Shown one piece after another: positions 21,136 through 30,755 of a stretch of DNA of 64,000 nucleotides. The position numbers were made by a program, and so were the translations under genes. A model generated the notes under the pieces. The model was given only the letters and a program-made list of their open reading frames with translations, was not told the DNA's origin and made no database searches. The DNA lies in NCBI RefSeq assembly GCF_008364555.1, contig NZ_VTUC01000004.1, forward strand, positions 224,724-288,723, written 5' to 3'. The first letter of the stretch is position 1. The number at the start of each line of letters is the position of its first letter. Origin of the DNA: Enterobacter vonholyi. GTDB lineage: Bacteria; Pseudomonadota; Gammaproteobacteria; Enterobacterales; Enterobacteriaceae.

Positions 21136-21867
21136 TCACAGGACTTTATTTGCGCGTTCCCGCGCCTCCCGCTCCAGGGAATAGATAATACGCTGAAGCT
21201 CACGCTCTGCGCCTGGCCCGACGTTCAGGAAACGGAAGCTCAGACGCGGCGTGGTGATGGTTTCGTTTTTGCTGTCCACGACGGTGCGGTCGCTGATGGC
21301 AATCAGCTGCGCATCGAAATAGAAGCGACCCCAGCCACCCATATCCAGTTCAATTTGCGTAAACCGCATGCCCTCTACCAGCCCGTCGGGTTTCGGCGTA
21401 TCCATCAGTGCGCCCATGCCGCCAAGCGACAGATCGAAGAGGCGAAAGCGGATCTCTTTTTTGTCCGGCATTTTGGCCTTACAAAAATAGGCGGGATGGA
21501 GCGGGGCGCTGATGCGGAAATATTCACGACGCTGAACAAACCAGAGATTGGTCGGAAGGGGGGTCACAAAAGCCGGAAGTCCCTGGTATTCGCTGAGTTC
21601 CAGTCGCGACAGGACAAACTCCACTTTGGCCCCCTGCGTTTCGGCCATCACCGCGATGTTCTCCGCTTTCAGCGCCGCGCGGTTTTCGTACTCCTGACTG
21701 CCTAAATCAATCACCAGCCGATCCTGCGAGGCGTCAAGGATCTTGCTGATGAACTGATTATTCGACCAGCTGATGCGCAGCGGCACTTCACCTTTTTGCA
21801 GGTCGCGTAATACCCCTAATACAGCCAGCGGATTTTGCTTGAGGAACTGCTCACTGTAATGACTCAC
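21136..21867 (-). CDS. ycgR: Flagellar brake protein YcgR
   Basis: YcgR binds c-di-GMP and then interacts with the flagellar motor to slow and bias rotation. The 243-residue protein has an N-terminal YcgR domain and a C-terminal PilZ domain. The c-di-GMP site is visible as the RxxxR motif at R114-R118 (QRREYFRIS) and DLSLGG at 145-150. The start is a GTG with AAGGAG eight bases upstream. In E. coli it is expressed late in the flagellar cascade under FliA; I did not identify a clear FliA promoter. Confidence 0.95.
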   Translation of the reverse strand: MSHYSEQFLKQNPLAVLGVLRDLQKGEVPLRISWSNNQFISKILDASQDRLVIDLGSQEYENRAALKAENIAVMAETQGAKVEFVLSRLELSEYQGLPAFVTPLPTNLWFVQRREYFRISAPLHPAYFCKAKMPDKKEIRFRLFDLSLGGMGALMDTPKPDGLVEGMRFTQIELDMGGWGRFYFDAQLIAISDRTVVDSKNETITTPRLSFRFLNVGPGAERELQRIIYSLEREARERANKVL

Positions 21868-22075
21868 GCCGGATGGCTCCTTGATTGATGACAGACTGTC
21901 TTAGCGTTATCGGCAATCTGCAATGAAACTTAATACAAACCGGTGAGTTTTTTTTGCCTGTTTAACCAAAGATAAGTCGGTGAGATGAAAATGGTTTTCC
22001 GGCGATGACCTATACTTAAGTTAGCTGTGCAGAAGGTTTTCTGCGCATGCGTTAAACCTGCAAGAGGGCATCGCT

Positions 22076-22330
22076 ATGGGTATCATCGCCTGGATTATCT
22101 TTGGTCTTATTGCTGGCGCTATCGCTAAACTGATCATGCCGGGAAACGATGGCGGCGGTTTTATTTTGACCTGTGTACTCGGGGTCGTTGGTGCGGTTGT
22201 GGGCGGCTGGCTGGCGACGATGTTTGGTTTTGGAGGCAACATAAGTGGTTTCGACCTGCACAGTTTTCTGGTCGCTGTCGTGGGTGCCATTGTGGTGCTG
22301 GGCATATTCAGGTTACTGCGACGAGCATAA
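22076..22330 (+). CDS. ymgE: GlsB/YeaQ/YmgE family small membrane protein YmgE
   Basis: This 84-residue protein has three hydrophobic segments (GIIAWIIFGLIAGAIAKLIM, ILTCVLGVVGAVVGGWLATM and a C-terminal VAVVGAIVVLGIFRLL), the pattern of the transglycosylase-associated GlsB/YmgE family. Despite that label no enzyme activity is established; members are general-stress inner-membrane proteins. AGAGGG precedes the ATG. It is followed by a terminator, and then by the siderophore receptor where E. coli has ycgY/treA. Confidence 0.9.
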   Translation: MGIIAWIIFGLIAGAIAKLIMPGNDGGGFILTCVLGVVGAVVGGWLATMFGFGGNISGFDLHSFLVAVVGAIVVLGIFRLLRRA

Positions 22331-22338
22331 ATTCACAT

Positions 22339-22368
22339 AAACGGCTCTCTGAGGAGGGCCGTTTTTTT
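22339..22368 (+). terminator. Terminator of ymgE
   Basis: AAACGGCTCTC and GAGGGCCGTTT form an 11-bp stem (one G-U pair) followed by seven T residues at 22362-22368. Confidence 0.88.
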
Positions 22369-22390
22369 GCCTGCGTATTGATTTGTTAAT

Positions 22391-22409
22391 CTAAATGATA
22401 ATAATTGTC
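22391..22409. promoter_or_regulatory. Fur box upstream of the TonB-dependent receptor
   Basis: CTAAATGATAATAATTGTC matches the 19-bp Fur consensus at 14 positions, with one perfect GATAAT hexamer. It lies 34 bp before the receptor's ATG, indicating iron repression. Confidence 0.75.
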
Positions 22410-22442
22410 GTTCCGTATTGCATCTAACAACAAGACGACATT

Positions 22443-24545
22443 ATGAATACCTCACGTTTTACGCTATGCGCCCTGGCAGGCGCCGTCACGCTCGCACTGC
22501 ATGTTCCGGCATTCGCCGAAGAATCCACTATCGTCGTCACCGGCTCAGAGCAGGGCAGCGCGCTGCCGGCCTGGACGAACAGCGCCACGAAATCGGCCGT
22601 TGCCGAAAGTAAAACGCCGCAGGTCATCACGACCGTCTCTGCGCCGGAAATTGAAAAGCGTCATGCGAATTCCGTGAATGAAATCCTGCGCTATGCTCCG
22701 GGCGTCTCAACCGAGGTGCGGGGGAATACGTCGTACATGAGCGAATACAAAATTCGTGGCTTTACCGTCGACCAGGAGTTCTACAACGGGCTGCAGCTGC
22801 CCTATAACGTTACCGGCAATACCAAAGCGCGAATCGATCCGCTGTTGATTGACAGCGTTGATATCCTTAAAGGCCCCTCATCGGTTCTTTACGGCGGCGG
22901 TTCACCGGGCGGGCTGGTGAATATTCAAAGCAAAAAACCGCAGCGTGAAGCCCGAACCGAAATCGGCGTTAACACCGGAAACCGTAATCTGAAAGAGGGC
23001 TATCTCGATTCAACCGGGCAGGTTGCCGACAGCAACTGGAACTACCGTCTGCTGGGCAAAGCCACGGAAAACGACGATCAGCCGCACACCACCCGGTATG
23101 AAAACTACCTGGTTGCGCCGTCCGTCACCTGGCAACCGGACAGCAAAACCCGCCTCACCCTGGACGCGCTGGCGCAAAACACACCGAGCCTCACGCCGTC
23201 TAACCCGCTGCCGCTCGCCTACCTGCGCTCGAAATACGCGGGCAAGCGCGACTACGCCGGTGATGAGTGGAGCGGTTTTAAGCAGCGTCAGTGGATGCTG
23301 GGCTACAGCTTTGAACATGAATTTGACAGCGGCTGGGGCTTTAATCAGAAGGCGCGCTATTTTGATGTCGATACCCATCAGCGCAGCGTCTATGCAACGG
23401 GGACGGGAAGCGAGGTCTATCAGCTCAACCGCTTTGCCTACACCACGGATGAAGATCTGCAGAGCTTCAACATTGACAACCAGGTGACCAAAACCGTTGA
23501 GCTGGGTGAGTGGAAACACCACCTGCTGGCCGGGTTTGACTACCAGAAGCTGAACTCCCACTTCCACTACCGCTACGCGTCGGCCACGCCGGGTATCGAT
23601 ATGCGGCATCCTGACTATTCGCAAATCCAGGAAAGCGCGCTGGGGCTCTATACCGCCCAGAAAAACCGCCTCAGCTATCAGCAAAACGGTTACTACCTGC
23701 AGGATCAGGTAGAGTTTGGCGGTCTCAACCTGCTGGGCAGCCTGCGCTACGATGATTATCGCTCCGTCACCACCAACTACCTGCAAAACGGTGATAAAGC
23801 CTGGGTATCGCAGGATCGCGTCACCAAGCGCCTGGGCGCGCTTTACGCCTTCGATAGCGGAATTTCGCCGTTTATCAGCTATTCCGAAGGTTTTGCGCCG
23901 GTGTCGCCGCAGGGCACGCTCGTGGCGAAAGACGTTAAGCCGACCACCAGCAAGCAGGTGGAAGGCGGGGTAAAATATCTGCTGGCCGACTACGCTACCA
24001 CCTTTACCGCCTCGGTGTTTAACATCCGTCAGAAAAATGTCGTTACCTCCGATCCGGGCTTCCTGAACTATCGTCAGACCGGGGAAGTGGAATCTAAAGG
24101 GGCAGAGATCTCCGCCATTAGCCGTCCGACGGACAACCTGACGCTGATTGCCAACTATGCGTACACCCACGCGATCAACAGGGAAGATGACAAGTACAAA
24201 GGTAAACGTCCAACGCAGGTCCCCGAGAATGCCTTCAACCTCTGGGGGGATTACACCTTTGAGAACACGCCGCTCAAAGGACTGATGCTGGGAGCGGGTG
24301 CCCGCTACACCGGGCCGATGGAAATCTCTCCGGCAAACGACGCGGGTAAGCTGGGCGGCTCCACCCAGTACGATCTGGCGGCTTCATATCGGATGGGCGA
24401 GATCCTGCCTTCCCTGGCAGGGCTGACGCTTAAGGCCAGCGCGCAGAACGTCACCAACAAAGAGACGCTGACCTGCTACGATGCGACCAACTGCTGGATT
24501 GGGCGTGACAGGACGTATCAGCTAGGGGCGAGTTACAGCTTCTAG
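22443..24545 (+). CDS. TonB-dependent siderophore receptor (ferrichrome/ferrioxamine type)
   Basis: This 700-residue outer-membrane receptor imports an iron-siderophore using TonB energy. A signal peptide (about residues 1-24, cut after AFA) is followed by a TonB box in STIVVTG. The plug domain shows QVITTVSAPEIEKR, YAPGVSTEVRG and DILKGPSSVLYGGGSPGGLVN. The C-terminal barrel ends GASYSF with a terminal phenylalanine. A cysteine pair near the C-terminus (TCYDATNCW) recalls FhuA-like ferrichrome receptors, so a hydroxamate siderophore is likely, but the ligand is inference. It is preceded by a Fur box. It has no transport genes beside it, so it must feed a shared Fhu-type system. Its position between ymgE and treA differs from E. 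coli. Confidence 0.9.
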   Translation: MNTSRFTLCALAGAVTLALHVPAFAEESTIVVTGSEQGSALPAWTNSATKSAVAESKTPQVITTVSAPEIEKRHANSVNEILRYAPGVSTEVRGNTSYMSEYKIRGFTVDQEFYNGLQLPYNVTGNTKARIDPLLIDSVDILKGPSSVLYGGGSPGGLVNIQSKKPQREARTEIGVNTGNRNLKEGYLDSTGQVADSNWNYRLLGKATENDDQPHTTRYENYLVAPSVTWQPDSKTRLTLDALAQNTPSLTPSNPLPLAYLRSKYAGKRDYAGDEWSGFKQRQWMLGYSFEHEFDSGWGFNQKARYFDVDTHQRSVYATGTGSEVYQLNRFAYTTDEDLQSFNIDNQVTKTVELGEWKHHLLAGFDYQKLNSHFHYRYASATPGIDMRHPDYSQIQESALGLYTAQKNRLSYQQNGYYLQDQVEFGGLNLLGSLRYDDYRSVTTNYLQNGDKAWVSQDRVTKRLGALYAFDSGISPFISYSEGFAPVSPQGTLVAKDVKPTTSKQVEGGVKYLLADYATTFTASVFNIRQKNVVTSDPGFLNYRQTGEVESKGAEISAISRPTDNLTLIANYAYTHAINREDDKYKGKRPTQVPENAFNLWGDYTFENTPLKGLMLGAGARYTGPMEISPANDAGKLGGSTQYDLAASYRMGEILPSLAGLTLKASAQNVTNKETLTCYDATNCWIGRDRTYQLGASYSF

Positions 24546-24568
24546 GTAACTCCCTGTGATTTCAAAAT

Positions 24569-24600
24569 GTAGGCCGGGTAAGGCGTAACCGCACCCGGCA
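24569..24600. repeat. REP-like element
   Basis: GCCGGGTAAGGCGTAACCGCACCCGGC is an imperfect palindrome of REP type in the convergent receptor/treA junction. Confidence 0.7.
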
Positions 24601-24608
24601 TTACTCCC

Positions 24609-26294
24609 TTACTGCGCCGTCGCTTTCACCGGCGCAGCCTCATCATTCGCCGCAGGCCGATTCTCCGGCACGCTGTCGCAAGGTTTCTCTTTCGGGCAGA
24701 CCCGATCCAGCATTTTCAGCGTCACGCCGTTGCTCCAGCCGAAGCCGTCCTGCAGCGGATACTCGCCGCCGCCGCCTCCCGTACCGGTGGTCGACACGTC
24801 ATACTTCTCAACCAGTTTCTTTTCCCGGTCGTAAGTATGCTGAACGTTCTTCAGGAAGCGCCAGGTCACGTCCATCGAGACCTTCTCTTGCCCGTAATTC
24901 TGCAGCCCTTCCGCAGCCACCCATTGCAGGGGAGCCCAGCCGTTTGGCGCATCCCACTGCTGGCCGCTGTTTACGGTGGTGGTCGCTATCCCGCCCGGTT
25001 TCAACAGGCGCGACGAGGTTGCCGCGGCGACTTTATCGGCACGATCCTGCGCCGCCGCCTTCACGTAAAGCGGGAACAGGGCTGCGGCGGTGAGCTGATT
25101 GCGTACCTTCTTGCTCTTCAGATCGTAATCCGCGTACCAGCCCTCTTTATCATTCCACAGGTGGCTCTCGATGGCTTTCTGACGCGCCGTAGCCAGCGCT
25201 TCGTATTTACTTGCGCTGGCGGCGTCACCGCTCTCCTGGCTTGCCCGCGCCAGCAGTTTTTCCATCTTAAACATCAGGGCGTTCAGATCCACGGGAACAA
25301 TGCTGGTGGTCCGGATGGTGCCGAGCTTTTGCGGGTCGTCCATCCAGCGGGAGCTAAAGTCCCAGCCCGAGGCCGCGGCGGAACGTAAATCACGATAGAT
25401 CTCGGTTGCCGGTCGGTTAGGGTTACTTTTGGCGGTATTTACATCGTCAAGCCAGGACTCCGGGCGCGGAGTGTCGCGGTCATCCCAGTAGCGGTTGAGA
25501 ACAGCGCCGTCGTCCAGCTTCACCACGCGCTTGTTGGCCTGGCCCGGCTGAAGGGCATTAACGCCGTCCATCCAGTAGGCATACTCTTTTTCCATCTGCG
25601 GACGATACTTCTTCAACGCATCGCTGTCGTGGGTCGCCAGCAGTTCAACCATCATTGAGAAAAACGGCGGCTGGGAGCGGCTCAGGTAATAGCTGCGGTT
25701 GCCGTTGGGAATGTGGCCGAAGGTGTCTATCTCATATGCAAAGTTATCCACCATGTCGCTGATTTTGTCCCAGTGATCGCTTTCTGCCAGGCCCAGCATG
25801 GTGAAATAGCTGTCCCAGTAGTAGACCTCGCGGAAACGTCCGCCTGGCACAACGTAAGGTTTCGGTAACGGCAGAAGGGAATCCCATTTGTTGCTGGCTT
25901 TATCGGTGGTGCGCGTCAGCACGGGCCAGAGATCGTCAATGTGCTCACGTAAACTTTGTCCAGCAGGCGGAACATATTTTTCCCCTTCCGCAGGGAGCGT
26001 AAAGTTCATCTCGACAAAGTGGCGTAAGTCAAAGCTGGACTGCGTGTGCTGCATCCGGTAGTCCGCCAGAATCATCAGCGGGTCGCTTTTGGGGACGGCA
26101 TCAGCAAAGGTTTTCTGATCGGGAAACAGTTTGGCGCTCTGCACATCGTTAAACAGAGGGCCCAGCAAAATATCGGGTGAGGTTGTCTGGGCTGCGGGGC
26201 TATCGTCGGCATATCCCAGTGTCGTTACGCCGAGCAGCGCGCCGCCTAACGCAAGGGGCAAAAACGCGGGGCGTAGTGTACGAGGTCTTATCAT
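24609..26294 (-). CDS. treA: Periplasmic trehalase TreA
   Basis: TreA hydrolyses trehalose to two glucose molecules in the periplasm, allowing its use at high osmolarity. I chose the ATG at 26294, with AGGAGA upstream, giving 561 residues; a GTG 21 bases earlier overlaps that ribosome-binding site. The signal peptide ([20 protein letters not shown]..., cut near GYA-DD) supports this start. Both GH37 signatures are present: [15 protein letters not shown] and [10 protein letters not shown]. The catalytic acid lies in [12 protein letters not shown], and [15 protein letters not shown] holds the catalytic base region. The C-terminal tail is alanine/proline-rich and variable. Confidence 0.95.
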   Translation of the reverse strand: MIRPRTLRPAFLPLALGGALLGVTTLGYADDSPAAQTTSPDILLGPLFNDVQSAKLFPDQKTFADAVPKSDPLMILADYRMQHTQSSFDLRHFVEMNFTLPAEGEKYVPPAGQSLREHIDDLWPVLTRTTDKASNKWDSLLPLPKPYVVPGGRFREVYYWDSYFTMLGLAESDHWDKISDMVDNFAYEIDTFGHIPNGNRSYYLSRSQPPFFSMMVELLATHDSDALKKYRPQMEKEYAYWMDGVNALQPGQANKRVVKLDDGAVLNRYWDDRDTPRPESWLDDVNTAKSNPNRPATEIYRDLRSAAASGWDFSSRWMDDPQKLGTIRTTSIVPVDLNALMFKMEKLLARASQESGDAASASKYEALATARQKAIESHLWNDKEGWYADYDLKSKKVRNQLTAAALFPLYVKAAAQDRADKVAAATSSRLLKPGGIATTTVNSGQQWDAPNGWAPLQWVAAEGLQNYGQEKVSMDVTWRFLKNVQHTYDREKKLVEKYDVSTTGTGGGGGEYPLQDGFGWSNGVTLKMLDRVCPKEKPCDSVPENRPAANDEAAPVKATAQ

Positions 26295-26396
26295 CAGTTC
26301 GTCTCCTGTCTTCACTAAACAGCGTGACCGCTGTTGTCAATCACCTGAAAACCTTAGACGAATATTGCCCGCTTCGCGTTAAATATTGCCGGTCTT

Positions 26397-27353
26397 TCAG
26401 ACCTCTTCCGCGGTCTGGCTGGCTTCCCGCAGCGTGCCCGGCGCATGTCCAATAATGCGCTTGAATGCCCGGCTGAAGGCCGCCAGAGAGCCGTATCCCA
26501 GCCGCAGGGCGACGGTTTCAATGGGTTGATTTTCATGCCGAATGTACTGAATCGCCAGCCGCATTCTCAGCTCGCTGAGATATTTTGCCGGAGTGGTTCC
26601 CGTCGCGGCCAGAAACCGTTCGGCGAACACGGAGCGGGACGTGCCCGCTTCTTTTGCCAGATCCGCGACGCTCCAGTTCAGGCCTGGCTGCTGGTGCATG
26701 GCGTAAATGGCACGGCTCAGGCGCGGGTCGCGCAGAACCTGCACCCAGCCGGTGGCTTTACCGCAGCCGCCTTCAACCCAGCCGCGCACGATTAATGCCG
26801 CCACCACGTCGGCAAGGCGCGCAAGGATCCCGGCATACCCGGCCTGACGCGCCGCGGATTCCCGCTCCATCGCCGCCAGCAGCGGATGAATTTCCGGCCA
26901 GGTGGACATCAGCCGGCTGACCATCATCACTTCCGGCATCGCCTTGATCAGCGGCTGCATCCCGCCCAGCTCAAAATCCATGCACCCGCTAAAGATGAGG
27001 GTATTCTCGCTTTCCGGGCAGTGCTCGCAGGTGATAGCACACACCGAGCTGCAGATAGGCTCGCTCGGGAAGGCGTTGATGGGCGTAATGGTGGCCTGCT
27101 CGTCAGAGAGCAGGGCATGGGAATTCCCGCCGGGAATAAAGAGGGCGTCGCCACCGCTCAGTTCGAACGTTGCACCGCTCTCCATGCGCAGCAGGGCGCT
27201 ACCGTGGCTCACAAAATGAAACTGTGCCCGGCCGGGCGCCTGATGAAACGCGACGCCAAACGGCGCGCTGGCCTGGATCCGCCGGTATTTCACGCCTGAA
27301 AGACGCATGCCGCGTAAAAGTTCGCTGATCAGATCGGGTGACTGTACGGTCAT
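26397..27353 (-). CDS. AraC-family regulator with N-terminal cupin domain
   Basis: This 318-residue protein has an N-terminal cupin-type ligand domain (FHFVSHGSALLRMESGATFELSGGDALFIPGG) of the cupin_6 AraC subgroup. A C-terminal AraC DNA-binding domain spans about residues 205-310, with two helix-turn-helix units (WSVADLAKEAGTSRSVFAERF and IETVALRLGYGSLAAFSRAF). A CITCEHCPES cysteine cluster in the ligand domain is worth noting. GGAG lies before the ATG. It is divergent from the MFS exporter at 27469 with about 115 bp between them, so it probably controls that gene. The inducer is unknown. Confidence 0.88.
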   Translation of the reverse strand: MTVQSPDLISELLRGMRLSGVKYRRIQASAPFGVAFHQAPGRAQFHFVSHGSALLRMESGATFELSGGDALFIPGGNSHALLSDEQATITPINAFPSEPICSSVCAITCEHCPESENTLIFSGCMDFELGGMQPLIKAMPEVMMVSRLMSTWPEIHPLLAAMERESAARQAGYAGILARLADVVAALIVRGWVEGGCGKATGWVQVLRDPRLSRAIYAMHQQPGLNWSVADLAKEAGTSRSVFAERFLAATGTTPAKYLSELRMRLAIQYIRHENQPIETVALRLGYGSLAAFSRAFKRIIGHAPGTLREASQTAEEV

Positions 27354-27468
27354 GGCACAACTCCGGACGAATAATCAATAAGTGGAGATTATATGTCATA
27401 GATCGTCCTGGGTGAACCTTCTATTCTTTTGCGACAGTAGTCACATTTTTATAACGGGAGATCAACAG

Positions 27469-28644
27469 ATGAGTTCATGTGTCGCGGCGAGCGAGGCGGT
27501 AGCGCCTGCAAAACCCGCCTGGCGGGCCGTCTATTCACTGGGGCTGGGGGTATTTGGTTTGATTACGGCAGAATTTCTGCCGGCGAGTTTGTTAACGCCC
27601 ATGGCCGCCAGCCTGGGCGTGACCGAGGGAATGGCCGGACAGGCCGTTACTGCCACCGCGCTGGTGGCGCTGGTCACCGGGTTGCTGATTACGCCTGCCA
27701 CCAAAAGTATTGACCGCCGCTGGGTGCTGATGTTTTTCTCGGTGCTGCAAATTATCTCCAGCCTGCTGGTGGCCTTTGCGCCCAACCTGCACGTCCTGCT
27801 GATGGGGCGTCTGCTGCTGGGGGTAGCCATTGGGGGATTCTGGGCGATGTCGACGGCGACTACGATGCGTCTGGTTCCGGCAGATAAAGTGCCGAAAGCG
27901 CTGGCGGTGATCTTCTCCAGCGTATCAATTGCCACGGTGGTCGCGGCGCCGCTCGGCAGCTATCTGGGCAGCCTGATCGGCTGGCGCAACGTCTTTATAC
28001 TCTGCATGCTGGCGCTGCTGTGGCAGCTCTGGGTCCTGCCGTCCATGAAGCCGGAAAGCAGCGGCAGCCTGAGTACGCTGTTCCGCGTGCTGCGTCGTCC
28101 GGGAATGATCGGCGGCATGCTCGCAACCATCCTGATCTTCAGCGGCCATTTCGCCTTCTTTACCTACCTGCGTCCGTTCCTGGAGACGGTGGGGCAGGCG
28201 AGCGTGGAGACCATTTCGCTGATCCTGCTGGGCTTTGGTATCGCCAACTTTGTGGGCACTTCTGTTGCAGGGCATCTGCTGGCACGCAATCTGCGCCTGA
28301 CGCTGGCGCTGGTGCCGTTTGCGATGGGCGTTCTCGCGCTCATGATGGTCGCCTTTGGTCATCTGGCGATGTTGGACGGGCTGCTTGTCGCGCTATGGGG
28401 CTTTGCATTTGGTCTGGTTCCGGTGGGCTGGTCAACCTGGCTTGCCACTACCGTTCCGGATGAAGCCGAAAGTGCAGGAGGGCTGCTGGTGGCCTCAATT
28501 CAACTGGCAATCAGTGCCGGTGCGGCCGGGGGCGGGGCGGTCTTTGACCTCAACGGTGCCAGCGGCGTGTTCGCGGGAAGCGGTTTCCTGTTAGTAACGG
28601 CGATGGTGATTGTGTTTATGGGCGTGAAAGTGAAAGCGGATTGA
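27469..28644 (+). CDS. MFS exporter, NepI-like (DHA1 family)
   Basis: This 391-residue major facilitator protein has 12 hydrophobic segments. I chose the ATG at 27469, preceded by GGGAG, giving MSSCVAASEAVAPAKPAW; the open frame extends upstream without similarity. It resembles E. coli NepI, the purine ribonucleoside efflux pump, in EFLPASLLTPMAASLGVTEGMAGQ, GRLLLGVAIGGFWAMSTATTMRLVP, VPKALAVIFSSVSIATVVAAPLGS and GFAFGLVPVGWSTWL. Whether it carries nucleosides or another substrate cannot be told. The divergent cupin-AraC regulator suggests induction by a small molecule. REP follows the gene. Confidence 0.85.
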   Translation: MSSCVAASEAVAPAKPAWRAVYSLGLGVFGLITAEFLPASLLTPMAASLGVTEGMAGQAVTATALVALVTGLLITPATKSIDRRWVLMFFSVLQIISSLLVAFAPNLHVLLMGRLLLGVAIGGFWAMSTATTMRLVPADKVPKALAVIFSSVSIATVVAAPLGSYLGSLIGWRNVFILCMLALLWQLWVLPSMKPESSGSLSTLFRVLRRPGMIGGMLATILIFSGHFAFFTYLRPFLETVGQASVETISLILLGFGIANFVGTSVAGHLLARNLRLTLALVPFAMGVLALMMVAFGHLAMLDGLLVALWGFAFGLVPVGWSTWLATTVPDEAESAGGLLVASIQLAISAGAAGGGAVFDLNGASGVFAGSGFLLVTAMVIVFMGVKVKAD

Positions 28645-28650
28645 ATTATT

Positions 28651-28679
28651 TGCCGGGTGGGCGCATGCGCCACCCGGCA
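28651..28679. repeat. REP-like palindrome
   Basis: TGCCGGGTGG-GCGCATGCGC-CACCCGGCA is a near-perfect palindrome (one extra G) in the convergent junction between the MFS gene and the GAPDH gene. Confidence 0.75.
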
Positions 28680-28685
28680 TCAGGC

Positions 28686-29696
28686 TTACAGCCCTTTCTT
28701 ATCCATCAGCACCGCCAGATCCACCAGGCGGTTAGAGAAGCCCCACTCGTTGTCATACCACGCCAGGATCTTCACCATGTTCCCGCCTATCACCAGCGTG
28801 GAAAGCCCGTCGATAATTGAGGATCGTGGGTCGCCCTGGTAGTCGCTGGAGACTAGCGGTTCATCGCTATAGCCCAGAATGCCTTTAAGAGGCCCGCTGG
28901 CGGCCGCGTTGCGGAACGCGTCATTCACCTCTTCGGCGGTTACGTTACGGCTCAGCGTTACCGTTAAATCCACAATCGACACCACCGGCACCGGCACGCG
29001 CAGGGAGTACCCGGTCAGTTTGCCGTCAAGGGAAGGGATCACTTTCCCCAGCGCTTTCGCCGCACCGCTTGAATAAGGCACAATCGACAGCGCCGCCGCG
29101 CGAGCGCCGCGCAGATCTTTTTCCGGCTGATCGTGCAGCGCCTGGCTGTTGGTGTAGGCGTGCGTCGTGTTCATCAGGCCATGCTCAATCCCGAACTGCT
29201 GGTGCAGCACCTGAGCGGCCGGCGCCAGACCGTTCGTGGTGCAACTCCCGTTGCTTACCACCGCGTGCCGGGCGGGATCGTACTGGTCATGGTTGACGCC
29301 CATCACAATCGTCAGGTCATCGTTCTTCCCGGGTGCGGAAATGATGACGCGCTTAGCGCCGCCGTGGGTAATATGCACCGCCGCTTTCTCTCGCTCGGTA
29401 AAGAAGCCGGTGGCCTCAATCACCACGTCTACCCCAGCATCACGCCACGGGATATTCGCCGGATCGCGTTCGCTAAATACCACGATCCGCTGGCCGTCTA
29501 CCTGCAGCGCGCCGTCAGCCGCTTCAACGGGCGCGGGCAGCTTGCCCAGAAGGGAATCATGTTTCAGCAGGTGGGCGAGGGTTTTACTGTCCGTCAGATC
29601 GTTAATGGCCACAATCTGCAGATCCGGGTTGCCCAGCGCCGCGCGCAGGAAATTACGTCCGATACGGCCGAAACCGTTAATACCGACCTTAACCAT
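28686..29696 (-). CDS. Type I glyceraldehyde-3-phosphate dehydrogenase (second GAPDH)
   Basis: This 336-residue protein has the Rossmann motif VGINGFGRIGR, an aspartate at D33 (AINDL) typical of NAD preference, the catalytic cysteine C152 in SNGSCTTN and the partner histidine H179 in NTTHAYTN. The usual SCTTNCLAP second cysteine is glycine here (G156). It differs clearly from E. coli GapA, whose gene lies at another locus, so this is a paralogue. The ATG at 29696 has AAGGAG seven bases upstream. It lies 78 bp after, and on the same strand as, a DJ-1/AraC regulator, which may control it. Substrate could be glyceraldehyde-3-phosphate or a related aldehyde phosphate. Confidence 0.88.
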   Translation of the reverse strand: MVKVGINGFGRIGRNFLRAALGNPDLQIVAINDLTDSKTLAHLLKHDSLLGKLPAPVEAADGALQVDGQRIVVFSERDPANIPWRDAGVDVVIEATGFFTEREKAAVHITHGGAKRVIISAPGKNDDLTIVMGVNHDQYDPARHAVVSNGSCTTNGLAPAAQVLHQQFGIEHGLMNTTHAYTNSQALHDQPEKDLRGARAAALSIVPYSSGAAKALGKVIPSLDGKLTGYSLRVPVPVVSIVDLTVTLSRNVTAEEVNDAFRNAAASGPLKGILGYSDEPLVSSDYQGDPRSSIIDGLSTLVIGGNMVKILAWYDNEWGFSNRLVDLAVLMDKKGL

Positions 29697-29774
29697 GGTG
29701 CACTCCTTATCTCTGTTGTCTGGAGTCACTGTAGGCGTCGGGCAGGTTGGCGTAAACGACAAAAAAGGATCAGA

Positions 29775-30755
29775 TTACGCCATCTTGCGGCAGTGGAAGC
29801 GCTGGCGGTACTCGCCGGGCGTAAGGTGAAGCTGCTTCTCAAAGATGCGGCGCAAGTTAATGCTGGTGCCAAACCCGCTTTGCTCGGCAACGCGCTCAAG
29901 GGAGTCATGGGTCTGCTCAAGCAGCTGACGGGCCGCGGCCAGGCGCGCTTCGGTCACATAGCGGGCGGGAGAAACTCCCGCGTCGCGGGTAAACACGCGG
30001 GTGAAATTACGCGGGCTCATTGCCGCTTTCTCGGCCAGATTTTCCACGCACAGATCGGCGGTGAGGTTCTGCAGGATCCAGGTTTGCAGTTCGCTTATCG
30101 GACCGGATGTGCCGGGCTGCTGAAGGCTGTAGCGGCTGAACTGCAGCTGCCCGCCGGGACGGCGCAGGTACATCACCATATCCTGCGCGACGTCGCGGGC
30201 GAGGGTAAATCCGTAATCGTCCTCGACAAGCGCCAGGGTCAGATCGAACCCGGAACTGACGCCGCCGGAGGTCCAGATGGGGCCGTCCTGAATGTACAGC
30301 GGGCCACCTTCGACCCGGATTGACGGGTACTGTGTCTGCATTGTCTCCAGCAGCCGCCAGTGGGTGGTCGCGCGGCGACCGTCCAACAGGCCGGTCTGGG
30401 CCAGCAGCATCGCGCCGCCGCAGATAGAGGCTACCCGCCGGGCGTGCGGCGCAGCGAGGTGCAGCCAGTCAACCACCGCCGTGCTCTCCTGCTCGTTCAT
30501 GCCGCGTCCGGTGATGATAATGGTATCCAGCGGCTCGCGCGGATCCAGCTCCGGCAGGCGATAGTCCGCCAGCAAATTCAGGCCGGACTGGCCGTGGATC
30601 ACCTGGTGAGGCTGCGTGGTGGCGATGATAATCCGGTAGCGGGGCTGCGCAAGCCCTTCCGGATGCAGCCGGTTGGCCTGCATCAGAATGTCGGCGATAC
30701 CGGCGGCTTCAAACAGCATGCCGCCGTCGGGAACAATAATCAGGATCTTTTTCAT
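29775..30755 (-). CDS. GlxA-type transcriptional regulator (DJ-1/PfpI domain plus AraC HTH)
   Basis: This 326-residue protein joins an N-terminal DJ-1/PfpI (glutamine amidotransferase-like) domain to a C-terminal AraC DNA-binding domain. The N-terminal domain has the cysteine elbow ASICGGAMLLAQTGLL. The HTH region includes CVENLAEKAAMSPRNFTRVF and LERVAEQSGFGTSINLRRIF. I chose the ATG at 30755 (MKKILIIVPDGG); its AGGA is only one base away, so a ribosome-binding site further upstream (AAAGG) or a longer start remains possible. It is upstream of the GAPDH gene on the same strand and divergent from the desaturase gene; either may be its target. The ligand is unknown. Confidence 0.85.
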   Translation of the reverse strand: MKKILIIVPDGGMLFEAAGIADILMQANRLHPEGLAQPRYRIIIATTQPHQVIHGQSGLNLLADYRLPELDPREPLDTIIITGRGMNEQESTAVVDWLHLAAPHARRVASICGGAMLLAQTGLLDGRRATTHWRLLETMQTQYPSIRVEGGPLYIQDGPIWTSGGVSSGFDLTLALVEDDYGFTLARDVAQDMVMYLRRPGGQLQFSRYSLQQPGTSGPISELQTWILQNLTADLCVENLAEKAAMSPRNFTRVFTRDAGVSPARYVTEARLAAARQLLEQTHDSLERVAEQSGFGTSINLRRIFEKQLHLTPGEYRQRFHCRKMA

